Source of the DNA: Anaeramoeba ignava
Lineage: Eukaryota > Metamonada > Anaeramoebidae
Direction of reading: 5' to 3'
NCBI GenBank assembly: GCA_028826165.1
Contig: JAPDFW010000120.1
Coordinates: 1-64,000 of the forward strand
DNA length: 64,000 nucleotides
Made by a program: the position numbers and the translations under genes. The notes beneath the pieces were generated by a model. It worked only from the letters and a program-made list of their open reading frames with translations. It did not search any database and was not told the origin of the DNA. Of this stretch, positions 9,964 through 20,703 are shown in pieces; position 1 is the first letter of the stretch; each line of letters begins with the position of its first letter.

Positions 9964-11281
9964 ATGATTTTAATTTTTATATTTTGATTTTGATTTTAAT
10001 TTTGATTTTGATTTTGATTTTGATTTTGATTTTGATTTTGATTTTGATTTTGATTTTGATTTTGATTTATATTTTGATTTTAATTTTGATTTTGATTTTG
10101 ATTTATATTTTGATTTTGATTTTGATTTTAATTTTCAATTTGATTTTGATTTTGATTTTGATTTTGATTTTGATTTTGATTTTGATTTTGATTTTGATTT
10201 TGATTTTTGATTTTGATTTTGATTTTGATTTTGATTTTGATTTTGATTTTTATTTTGATTTTGATTTTTATTTTGATTTTGATTTTGATTTTGATTTTGA
10301 TTTTGATTTTGATTTTAATTTTAATTTTGATTTTATTTTTGATTTTGATTTTGATTTTGATTTTGATTTTGATTTTGATTTTGATTTTGATTTTGATTTT
10401 GATTTTGATTTTGATTTTGATTTTGATTTTGATTTTGATTTTGATTTTGATTTTTATTTTGATTTTGATTTTGATTTTGATTTTGATTTTGATTTTGAAT
10501 TTGATTTTGATTTTAAATTTGATTTTAATTTTATATTTTGATTTTGATTTTGATTTTGATTTTGATTTTGATTTTGATTTTGATATTGATATTGATTTTG
10601 ATTTAAATTTTGATTTTAATTTTTATTTTGATTTTGATTTTGATTTTGATTTTAATTTTTATATTTTGATTTTGATTTTGATTTTGATTTTGATTTTGAT
10701 TTTGATTTTGATTTATATTTTGATTTTGATTTTGATTTTGATTTTGATTTTGATTTTGATTTTTATATTTTGATTTTGATTTTGATTTAGATTTTAATTT
10801 TAATTTTGATTTTGATTTTGATTTTGATTTTGATTTTGATTTATATTTTGATTTTGATTTTGATTTTAATTTTGATTTTGATTTTGATTTTGATTTATAT
10901 TTTGATTTTAATTTTGATTTTGATTTTGATTTTGATTTTGATTTTGAATTTGATTTTGATTTTGATTTTGATTTTGATTTTGATTTTGATTTTGATTTTA
11001 ATTTTGATTTTGATTTTGATTTTAATTTTGATTTTAATTTTGATTTTGATTTTAATTTTAATTTTGATTTATATTTTGATTTTGATTTTGATTTTGATTT
11101 ATATTTTGATTTTAATTTTGAATTTGATTTTGATTTTGATTTTGATTTTAATTTTGATTTTGATTTTGATTTTGATATTGATTTTGATTTTGATATTGAT
11201 TTAAATTTTGATTTTGATTTTGATTTTGATTTTGATTTTGATTTTAATTTTAATTTTGATTTTGATTTTGATTTTGATTTG
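9964..11281. repeat. 1.3-kb (TTTTGA)n tract between convergent genes
   Basis: About 1.3 kb consists of TTTTGA hexamers with TTTTAA, TTTATA and TTTTTA variants, without any other sequence. It separates the 3' ends of the LSm gene (+) and the FG-GAP receptor gene (-). Long (Ile-Leu)n and (Phe-Asp)n ORFs across it are artefacts of the 6-bp period. Confidence 0.95.
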
Positions 11282-11298
11282 AAAAAAAAAGATTAAAA

Positions 11299-13984
11299 TT
11301 AAATCAATTCAATTCCTCCTGATTTTTCAAGTTCTTTTTCTCTTTGTTTGATAATTCTTTTGATACTGTTTTTCTGTTTCTTAATCAAAATGATGAAAAA
11401 AATAACTGCTGCAATAACAAAAACAGGAAGAATTACTCCTAAAGCTATTGCTGCATTTTTGGATTTATTATCAGTTTCTTGATTTTGAATTAATGTTGTA
11501 ACTAAAACTATTGATTCAATTCCTGAATTTGTATCATAATAACAAGTATCATTAGCTGATGAATAAACTGCAATTTGATAATTTGCTCCTCCAGGTAATC
11601 CTGAAACTGAATAAGAAGTTCTTAAATCTTGTAAGCAAATTATAGATAAATTGAATCTAAATGAATATGCTTCTAATCCTTCTGTTAATTGTAATGGATC
11701 CCAATTACAAACAAATCCATAATCAATTCCATAACAACTTAATGAATGAATATTTCCTAATTTGGCTTTTCTTGATTCTATTAAACTTGGTTCTCCAAAA
11801 TATGGTGTTTCACAATTTAAATCTGAACATCCTCGAATTGAAATATTATATTCAACATTTCCTGGTATTCCACTTAATATTCCGATTATATTATCTACAA
11901 TTACATAAAGAGATGTGAAATTCTGCCAATTTGTTCCATTATCAAGTGAAATTGAATAATTATTAGCATATGTTAATTTTGTGAAATTAAATTCAATTTC
12001 TTCAATTTTTGGAATTATTTCATTGATTATTGGAGCAGATGGTAAATAACCAGTTGTAATTGAAATTGTTGAAACAACTCCACAATTATTTTCTGAATCA
12101 CATCCTGAAACACCAATTTGATATTCTTGATTTGGAAATTGAGCTGTGAATTTTTGATTTGTTAATGTTGGTTGATAATTTCCTGAATCATTTTGTGAAA
12201 TTGATTGATAAGAAAAATGATAATAAGATGGAATTGAACAAATATTAATTTGATCCCAAGTGCAATTAATATCTAATGAATATGAAACTGAACAGGATAT
12301 ATTGTGAACATCTTCGAAAATTATTGAAATTGATGATTCAGAAACTTTTCCTTTATCTTCTCCTTCACATTCTTGTGTTCTACATCCCCAAATTGAAATA
12401 TTATAATCTTTTCCACATTCAATATCATTTAAAATATAAGAAGTTGAAGAATTATCAACTGAAATGAAAAATATTGATTCAGGTTCTGATTGATTAAAGT
12501 AAGAAATATTATAATGATCAAGATGTGGAATTCCTTCATCGATCTTGAACATTTGGAGGATTCCAAGAAACATTAATTGAATATCCTGTTACATTTGAAA
12601 ATTGGAAATCTTTTACAGAATCAATTCTTGTTGTTAAATTAACGAAAGAAACAGATTTACCACAAATCATTGTTTCAATATCACAAGCATGAATTTGAAT
12701 TGGATAATTTTCATTTGAGATTAAATTATCATAAATTGAAGAATTAAATTGTTGATAATAAACATTTCCATCTTCAAGAATTGGAGAATCAATATCAATC
12801 CAATCAAAACCATAATTAATTTGATATTTCAAAGGCTTAAAAAATTCAACTTCATCCCAATAACAATCAAATGATGAAAACAAAGATGAACAATTAAGAA
12901 TATTAACTTGAGGAATTTCAAAAGCTTCATAAATAAATACTTGTGTTATATTATAGGTTCCAAGTATAGTAAAATTCCCATAAATTGAAATTGGATTCCT
13001 ATTATTCGTAGATTGTACATTGAAAGTTTGTTTCAAATTCCAAGTTGTTTGATTGTATTCATACATCATAAATTGATTTGTTGTCCTAATGCCAAGAACA
13101 TCCATATATTGTGACATAAAAATTAAGAGACCTGAATCTGCAGTTCCATTCAAAATTTCTTCAAGATTCCAAATCGATCCATTATATCTGTAAATAGATA
13201 CTTGAGGTTCACTAAAAGAATTACTTCCAAAAGCAATCACATTTTCATAAATTGAAATATCTCCATAGCCATATCCCAGAGTTCCATTTAAAATTTGTTC
13301 AAGATCCCAATTAGATACATTATATCTGTAAACATATACTGAGGCATCAAACGTAGCACCAATCGCAATCACTTCATCATAAATTGAAGCACAAATTCCG
13401 AAACCTGAACCTGCAGTTCCATCCAAACTTTGTTCAGGATTCCAATTAGTTCCATTATATCTGTAAATATATGCTTTTTCATCTCCTAAACATCCAATAA
13501 CAATAACTTGATCATAAATTGCAACAGTAGTTCCGAAACCTGAATCTGCAGTTCCATTCAAAATTTCTTCAAGATTCCAAATCGTTCCATTATATCTGTA
13601 AATAAATACTTCGTAAGTTAAACTAGCTCCAACAATAATAACATCTTGATAAATTGCAACACCATATCCAAAATTTGAACTTGCAGTTCCATTCAAAATT
13701 TGTTCAAGATCCCAATTAGATCCATTTTTTCTATAAACATATGCTTCACAGGTATAAGTAGCTCCAACAACAAAAACATCTTGATAAATTGCAACACCAT
13801 ATCCAAACCTTGAACTTGCTTCTCCTATCAAAGTTTCAGTTAAATTCCAAACATAACCTTCATGTGAAGAAGACAAATATTCTGATGAAATTTTTGATTC
13901 TGAAATTAATGAAATTTCTTCGTTTTGAATTGATTGACTTAAAATGAGATTTATTAATAATAAAAGAAGAAGAATTTTTTGCAT
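11299..13984 (-). CDS. Integrin-like FG-GAP/FN3 single-pass receptor, with a one-base frame break
   Basis: The protein begins with a signal peptide (MQKILLLLLLINLILS). About seven FG-GAP-like repeats of roughly 48 residues follow, each with FGYGVAIYQDVFVVGA-type strands and an IYRYNGS/TxW..EQILNGT tail. Four or five fibronectin III-like or Ig-like modules come next (YSINVSWNPPN, INCTWDQ, FVCNWDPLQ). A transmembrane helix (AIALGVILPVFVIAAVIFFI) and a short basic tail end the protein. Glycosylation sequons are dense. Total length is about 895 residues. One frame break at about 12541 (GATCGATGAA where GATGATGAA would keep frame) separates the two halves. It is not in a homopolymer, so it may be a real mutation. 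A role in adhesion is inferred from the architecture. Confidence 0.8.
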
Positions 13985-14340
13985 TTTTATTTTGTTTTGT
14001 TTTGTTTTGTTTTTCTATTTTTTATTTAAATAAATTAAGAAAATAAATTAAGAAATTTTATTTTTTATTTGCTATTTGCTTATTTGATCGTTTTTCCAAT
14101 TAAATTATTAACAATAATTATTTTTAAAATATTTTTAGGAATTTAAAATTGAAAATAGTAAACAACAATTTATTTTTTTGCTTCATTACTTTTTTCAAAA
14201 TGTTGTAATTTTGATTTAAAAAAAAAATTTTTTTCTTGTGATTTAAAATTGAAAATAAATCCAACAAAAAAAATGAAAAATGAAATTATAAAATAAAACA
14301 AAACAAAACAAAAATTTTTCCTAATTTTTTTTCTTTTCAT
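13985..14340. other. AT-rich spacer with (AAAAC)n leader motifs
   Basis: The spacer holds two AAAAC pentamer runs. One lies directly upstream of the FG-GAP gene start (13990-14015, reading AAAAC on the coding strand). The other lies at 14294-14315 on the plus strand. Nothing else is recognisable. Confidence 0.6.
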
Positions 14341-14362
14341 TTCTTCAATTCTTTTATTAATT

Positions 14363-16158
14363 TTAATTTTTAATTTTAATTTTAATTTTAATTTTAATTT
14401 TAAATTTATTAAATTTAATTAATAAATCAAATAAATTTGGATTTGTTTGATTTAATTGAAAATAATCAATTCCTCTTTCTAATTCTTCAATAATTTCTTG
14501 TGTAATTTGAATTTCATTTTTAATTTGATTTGAATAAATCCAATATTCAAATATTTGGAATGATTTATTACTTAATTCACTATAATCTGTAACTTTATTA
14601 GATTTATCTTCTGTTACAGATAAAAACATTCCTCGATATAATTCACTTCTCATTATTAATATTAATTTGGGGAATTTATATTGTTTTTCTTTTCTTTCAA
14701 TTATAAAATCTTTTTCATTTTCATTTTCATTTAAATAAATTCTTTTCATTGTTTCTTCAATTTTTTCATTTGAATTTATAATTTCTTTAATTTCAGAATA
14801 TAATTTTGGATTTATTTTGGAACTGTTTGAATAAATCATTTCAAATATTTGATTTGATTCTTTAATTGATCTATTTGAAATAATTTCTTGAAGTTTTTCA
14901 ATTTCATTTTGATTTAATCTATATTTCAATATTAATTTATGAGCTTCAATTATTTCTCCATTTTCTGTTTTAAATGAAATATTACAAAATTCTTTTCTTT
15001 CAAATAATTTTATCAAATCTTCTTCAAGATTAGAAAAAGAAGGAGGAGAATAATAAAGAAATGTTTTGAAAGCACCACAAGAAATATGATAACTGCAAAT
15101 ATCTTCATTAAATCTTAATTCAGGAAGTTCAATTTGAATTGGAGAATATTGATCTTTTGTATCTTCAGTTCCTAATTGACCATAAAAATTATCTCCAAAT
15201 CCAATTAATTTTGAATTGTAAGTTAAAATCAAATTATGAAAATTTCCAACAGAAAAATCAAGAATATTATCATTTTCAAATAAAGATGATTTAATTTCAG
15301 TAAATTCGTAAGTATTTTCAAATTTTCCAAGTCCATTAAAACGAGAAGATCCACATGAATAAAGTTTTCTTCTTTTATTTTCATCTTCATTTTCAATTTC
15401 AATCAACATTATTGAATGTGAATATCCACATTGAATATCAATTATTTTGCCTTTTGGAATATTTTGGATTTTGGTTAATTTTTCGATTTTTCTTTCTTTT
15501 CTTAATTCTCCTAATCCAAGTTGATGATATTCATTATATCCACATCCAAATAATTCTTGATTTGAATTTAAAAGAAAAACATGATTTGAAGTATTTCCTG
15601 AAAATATTTTAGAAACATTTTTCATCATTAAAATTGGTTTTTGTGTTACTTTAAATGTTTTAGAATCAAAACCAAGTTGACTAAAATCATTATCACCAAT
15701 TCCATAAGCATTTTGATTTGAAGTTAATAAGTAAATTGAATGAGCTCCAGAACCAATATCTTGAATTATTCTATCATTTGTATCTTCAATTAATGATGAA
15801 ATATTGATAAATTCATGTGGATTATTTGGATTAATATATTTTCCTTTGGCAAATACATTTCCTTCTATTGTTAAAATAGCTTCATTTTGTTCACCAACAG
15901 TTACTTTTTGAATATTTTCAATTTGGATTTTTTCAAGATTTTGATTTGAATCATTTTCTTTTAAATATTCTATTGCTTTCCCATTTTCAAAAAGGAAATT
16001 GTTGAATAATTTCCTGTTGAAATTTGTTTAATTTGTTTTTCATTTTCATTTTCATTTTCATTTTCAAATTTAAATTGAATTGGTTTTTTTATTTCATTTG
16101 GTTCATTTTCGATAAATTTTGGATTTTCATTGAAACCAAAAAATAAACAATCATTCAT
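14363..16158 (-). CDS. RCC1-repeat and BTB protein, copy A, one frame break
   Basis: About six RCC1-type propeller blades (FSGNTSNHVFLLNSNQELFG, YGIGDNDFSQLG, FGDNFYGQLG) are followed by two BTB-like modules (FCNISFKTENGEIIEAHKLI and KFPKLILIMRSELYRGMFLS). RCC1-BTB proteins of protists are thought to act as substrate adaptors or small-GTPase regulators; the role here is unknown. The N-terminus is MNDCLFFGFNENP. At about 15998 the frame breaks. Compared with copy B, one A is missing in a run (GGAAATTG against GGAAAATTG), and restoring it would give one ORF of about 600 residues. The C-terminus runs into a TTTTAA tract and ends in (Lys-Ile)n, unlike copy B. Confidence 0.85.
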
Positions 16159-16240
16159 TTTTAAAAAGAAAAAAAATGAAAAAATGGATTTTGGATTTTG
16201 GATTTTGATTTTAATTTTAATTTTAATTTAAATTTTAATT

Positions 16241-18042
16241 TTAATTTTGATTTTGATTTTGATTATTAAATTTGTTAATTAATAAATCAAATAAACTTGG
16301 ATTTGTTTGATTTAATTGAAAATAATCAATTCCAATTTTAATTTCATTAATTATTTCTTGTGTAATTTCAATTTCTTCTTTAATTTGATTTGAATAAATC
16401 CAATATTCAAATATTTGAAATGATTTATTACTTAATTCACTATAATCTGTAACTTTATTAGATTTATCTTCTGTAACAGATAAAAACATTCCTCGATATA
16501 ATTCACTTCTCATTATTAATATTAATTTTGGAAATTTATATTGTTTTTCTTTTCTTTCAATTATAAAATCATTTTCATTTTCATTTAAATAAATTCTTTT
16601 CATTGTTTCTTCAATTTTTTCATTTGAATTTATAATTTCTTTAATTTCAGAATATAATTTTGGATTTATTATTCTGTTTGAATAAATCATTTCAAATATT
16701 TGATTTGAATCTTTAATTGATCTATTTGAAATAATTTCTTGAAGTTTTTCAATTTGATTTTCATCTTTTAATCTATATTTCAATATTAATTTATGAGCTT
16801 CAATTATTTCTCCATTTTTGGTTTTAAATGAAATATCACAAAATTCTTTTCTTCTAAATAGTTTTATCAAATCTTCTTCAAGATTGGAAAAAGAAGGAGG
16901 AGAATAATAAAGAAATGATCTAGAAAATCCACAAGAAATATGATAATTGGAAACATCATCCATTAATTTAGGAAGTTCATCTTTAATTGGAATTGATTGG
17001 GCTTGATGATCATATCCTTGTTGTCCATGGACAAAACTTCCAAAACCCAACATTTCCCCATTTGTTGTTAATATCAAAGCATGACCATTTCCAACAGAAA
17101 ATTCACGAATATTATCCTTTGTTTCTATTAATTTAATTCCTGGTATTTGTGGATTTTTTCCTACTGAACTTGTTGAACCTCCACATAAATACAATTTCCT
17201 TTTTGGATCTTCATCTTCATTTTCAATCAACATTATTGAATAAGCCCATCCAGATTGAATATCAATTATTTTGCCTTTTGGAATATTTTGGATTTTGGTT
17301 AATTTTTCAATTTTGTAGCTGTATGTTCTTTTGATTCCAAGTTGGAACGATTTATTATATCCACATCCAAATAATTCTTGATTTGAATTTAAAAGAAAAA
17401 CATGATGTGAAGAATTTCCTGAAAATATTTTAGAAATATTTTTCATCATTAAAATTGGTTTTTCTGTTTTTGAAAGTGTTTTAGAATATAAACCAAGTTG
17501 GCCATCCACATTTGAACCAATTCCATAAACATTTTGATTTGAAGTTAATAAGTAAATTGAACGAGCTCCAGAAATAATATCTTCAATTATTCTATCATTT
17601 GTATCTTCAATTAATGATGAAATATTAATAAATTTATTTGGATTATTTGGATCAATATTTATTCCTTTGGCAAATACATTTCCTTCTATTGTTAAAATAG
17701 CTTCATTTTGTTCACCAACAGTTACTTTTTGAATATTTTCAATTTGGATTTTTCAGGATTTCGATTTGAATCATTTTCTTTTAAATATTCTATTGCTTTT
17801 CCATTTTTAAAAAGGAAAATTGTTGAATAATTTCCTGATGAAATTTGTTTAATTTGTTTTTCATTTTCATTTTCATTTTCAAATTTAAATTGAATTGGAT
17901 TTTTTATTCTTTCTGTTTCATTTTTGATAATAATTGGTTTATTATTCCAACCAAAAAACCAACACCCTTTCTTTCCAGAAGTAATTGAATAAATTGTTCT
18001 TATTTGTTTCAGTTTTGATCCTGTTTGTTTTCTTAATCTCAT
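16241..18042 (-). CDS. RCC1-repeat and BTB protein, copy B, one frame break
   Basis: This is a tandem paralogue of copy A with the same order: RCC1-type blades (FSGNSSHHVFLLNSNQELFG, IDIQSGWAYSIMLIE), then two BTB-like modules (FCDISFKTKNGEIIEAHKLI, RSELYRGMFLSVTEDKSNKV). The second BTB-like module is almost identical between copies, suggesting recent duplication or gene conversion; the blades have drifted. The first in-frame ATG is at 18042. The frame breaks at about 17753, where copy A has one more T (GGATTTTTTC against GGATTTTTC). The two copies thus carry different one-base homopolymer breaks. The C-terminus ends in Asn-Gln repeats from a TTTTGA run. Confidence 0.85.
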
Positions 18043-18059
18043 TGAATAATCCAAAAATA

Positions 18060-18371
18060 AAAAAATGAAAAAAGAAAATGAAGAAAAATTTTATTTTTAA
18101 TTTTTTTCTTCTTTTTCTCTTTTTTAAAAAAACAATAAAAAAAAATTTAATAACTAAAAAAAAAGATAAAAACAACAAATTATTTTATTTTTTAATTAAA
18201 AAGTTCACTTTTATTTTATTTTTTTTTCTTTTTTCTTTTTTTCATTTTTTCTTTTTTTTTTTAATTTTTTTCCTTTTTATAAAACTTTTCTAATAAAGGA
18301 AACTTATTTTATTTTAATTGTTTTATTTTGTTTTTAAACAAAAAAAAAAAACCAAAAAGAAAAGGATTTAA
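18060..18371. other. AT-rich divergent intergenic region
   Basis: About 310 bp of T and A homopolymers separate the RCC1-BTB gene (-) from the first gene of the tandem family (+). The small ORFs here are low-complexity Phe/Lys readings and are not supported. Confidence 0.6.
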
Positions 18372-20095
18372 ATGGACTTATTAAAATCCTCAAATGAATC
18401 CAATCCACAAAGAGAAACAAAGAAAAACCCAAGTATTTTTGAAAAAAACAAAAATGATCCATATTTTGATTTTTTCAATGATTTCGATAATGAAATTTCT
18501 TCACCTTCTTCATTTGGTAAAATTCAACATTAAAATCAAAATCAAAATCAAAATCAAAATCAAGATATAAATTAAAATTCAAAATTAAAATCAAAATCTA
18601 AATCAAAATTAAAATCAAAATCAAATTTAAAATTAAAATTCAACATTAAAATCAAAATCAAAATCAAAATCAAAATCAAAATCAAATTCAAAATATAAAT
18701 CAAAATCAAAATCAAAATCAAAATATAAATTAAAATCAAAATCAAAATCAAAATCAAAATCAAAATCAAAATCTAAATCAAATTTAAATTTAAAATTAAA
18801 ATTCAAATTTAAAATTAAAATTAAAATTAAAATTTAAAAATTTATTTTTCTTAGACAATTTCGATGATACAGATGATCCAAATTCTCCTTTTTTTCAAAA
18901 TTCTCCAAATTCTTTTTTTGATATTGATCCAAATCCTTTCAATTTTCTCAATGACTGGAAATCTCCATTTGATTCAAATGATACTAATTTTTCATTTCGT
19001 TTAGATTATCCAGACGAAACATTTGATTCAAATTTTAACATTTTTGAAGAAGATTTAAACAATTCAAACAATTTAAATGATTTAAACAATTCAAACAATT
19101 TAAATGATTCAAACAATTTAAATGATTCAAACAATTCAAAAGATTCAAATGATTTAGAAATGCTTCCTTTTAATAATTCTCAACATTTTTCCAATATCAA
19201 TTTCAATTCCAATTATCAATATTCACAAAAACAAAACGACCTACCCCCTAATATTAATTCGAATGATTCAAATCATTTTTTTTCGAAATCTCCAATTGCT
19301 CCTATTGGTTTGATTAAGAAAGGAAATGATTTGAATCATTCAATAACATTAGATAATTGTAATAATGATATCGATAATAATGTTGGAAATATTAAAGGAA
19401 TAACTTCTAAATCATTTCAAATTAATTCAAATCCAATTAATTCAAAATCAATTAATTCAAATCCAATTGATTCAAATTCAATTAATCCAAATTCAATCAA
19501 TTCAAATTCAATTGATTCAAATTCAATTGATTCAAAATCAATCAATCCAAATTCAATTGATTCAAAATCAATCAATCCAAAATCAATCAATCCAAAATCA
19601 ATCAATCTAAAAACAAAAAAAACAAGAAAAAAAAGAAGCAAAAAAAAGAAGCAAAAAGATCAATTAATTCAATCTCCAAAAAAAAGAAGAAACAGAAAAC
19701 CCAAAATTCCAAAATTACAAATCAATTCAGAAATCAAAAAACACTTTAAATCACATCAACCTTATGGAGAACGTTTAGATATTATTGCAAGAATTAGACC
19801 TGAATTAATTAAAGGATGGAAACCTTCAACTTTTCAAGATTTTCAAGAAAAAGGAATTGTTCCTGAAAAAGTTGAGATTATTCCAAATTTGATTGATTTT
19901 ATGACTCAATGTTTGAATAAAACAAATTTTGATGAATCATTAGAAATCACAGAAAATTTAAAGAAAACTTACCAAAGATCAAGAAAAAATATCAGGAAAT
20001 GTTTAATCAGATTTTTTAAAGATACAATCCAAATGAAAAAATCACCTGAAAGTGTTTATAATCATTCAAGCATGACTTTTTTAAGAAAGCATTAA
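18372..20095 (+). CDS. Tandem family gene 1: acidic/aromatic N-terminus, basic linker, conserved GW-STF C-terminal domain
   Basis: I do not recognise this family. Exon 1 is 18372-18516 and exon 2 is 18855-20095, phase 1, giving 461 residues. The N-terminus is rich in Asp, Phe, Asn and Ser (NDPYFDFFNDFD, FFDIDPNPFNFLNDW), resembling acidic-aromatic activation regions. Repeated (N-N-L-N-D-S) and (S-I-N/D-S-N/K) stretches follow. A lysine/arginine block (about residues 300-325) looks like a nuclear localisation signal. The last 130 residues form the conserved domain: GERLDIIARIRPELIKGW, then PSTFQDFQEKGIVPEKVEI, then DFMTQCL. The intron is mostly ATCAAA hexamers. Nuclear or transcriptional function is inference from composition only. 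Confidence 0.75.
18531..18830. repeat. (ATCAAA)n tract in intron of family gene 1
   Basis: About 300 bp of ATCAAA hexamers with AATTAA variants fill the intron. The same unit is translated as Asn-Gln in other genes of the array. Confidence 0.9.
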
Positions 20096-20203
20096 GAATC
20101 TTCTTTTTTTCAATTTACTTCTTTTTTTTTTTTATCGTTTCGATTTTATTCGTTTTTTACTTTTTTTTTTTTAATTTCAATTTCATCTTTCTTTGTTTTG
20201 TTT

Positions 20204-20251
20204 ATAAGGAAGAATTTTGGAATATCACAAATAAAATAAGAAATCTTCAAA
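20204..20251 (+). promoter_or_regulatory. Conserved 3' element, type 1
   Basis: The element AAGGAAGAATTTTGGAAT followed by ATCACAAATAAAATAAG and AAATCTTCAA lies about 110 bp after the stop of family gene 1. It recurs at 26146-26190 after family gene 3. The AATAAA core suggests a polyadenylation region, but conservation beyond it suggests more. The function is inferred. Confidence 0.5.
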
Positions 20252-20663
20252 TCATTTTTTCTAATTAATTTTTTTCGCATTTTCCCTTTTTTTTTCTATT
20301 TAAATTTTTAATTAAATTTTGATTTGATCTTTTTAAATTAAATTTTCCTTTTTTTTTTTATTTAAATTTTAATTAAATTTGATTTGATCTTTTTAAATTA
20401 AAAAGTGGTTTTTTTTTTATTCCAATTTTTCCTTTTTTTTTTATTCCAATTTTCCTTTTTTTTTTAATTAAAAAAAAATGTGGTTTTTTTTTGCCCTCAT
20501 AAATAAAAATTTTTAATTAAATTTTTACATTTCTTTTTTTCCTTTTTTTAATTAAATTTTAAAAGCGGATATTTTTAAAATTTTTAAATAAACTTTTTTT
20601 TTTTTTTCAAATTCATTTTTCCTTTTCTTTTTCTTTTTAAAAATTCATTTTTTTTCTATTAAA

Positions 20664-20697
20664 TAAAACAAAACAAAACAAAACAAAACAAAACAAA
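20664..20697 (+). repeat. (AAAAC)n run just before start codon
   Basis: Six AAAAC pentamers end 6 bp before the ATG of family gene 2. A similar run precedes family gene 4 and the FG-GAP receptor gene. It probably lies in the 5' leader. Confidence 0.6.
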
Positions 20698-20703
20698 CTT
20701 AAA

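Larger units (their letters stand above)
20096..20703. other. Spacer: 3' conserved element, then promoter-side AT tracts and (AAAAC)n
   Basis: After the stop codon there is a conserved element at 20204-20251. Long T-rich stretches follow with repeated TTAAATTAAA..GTGGTTTTTTTT and TTGCCCTCATAAATAAAA. These recur almost unchanged upstream of family gene 4 (26340-26560). The region ends in the (AAAAC)n run before the next start codon. Confidence 0.7.

Noticed and set aside
9984-11204. Long ORFs of (Ile-Leu)n and (Phe-Asp)n on the plus strand
   Set aside because: They are automatic readings of TTTTGA hexamers in a gene-free tract; no start context, no conserved residues, and all frames are open.
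18078-18293. Plus-strand Phe/Lys-rich ORF of 71 codons
   Set aside because: T- and A-homopolymer reading in a spacer with no family resemblance.
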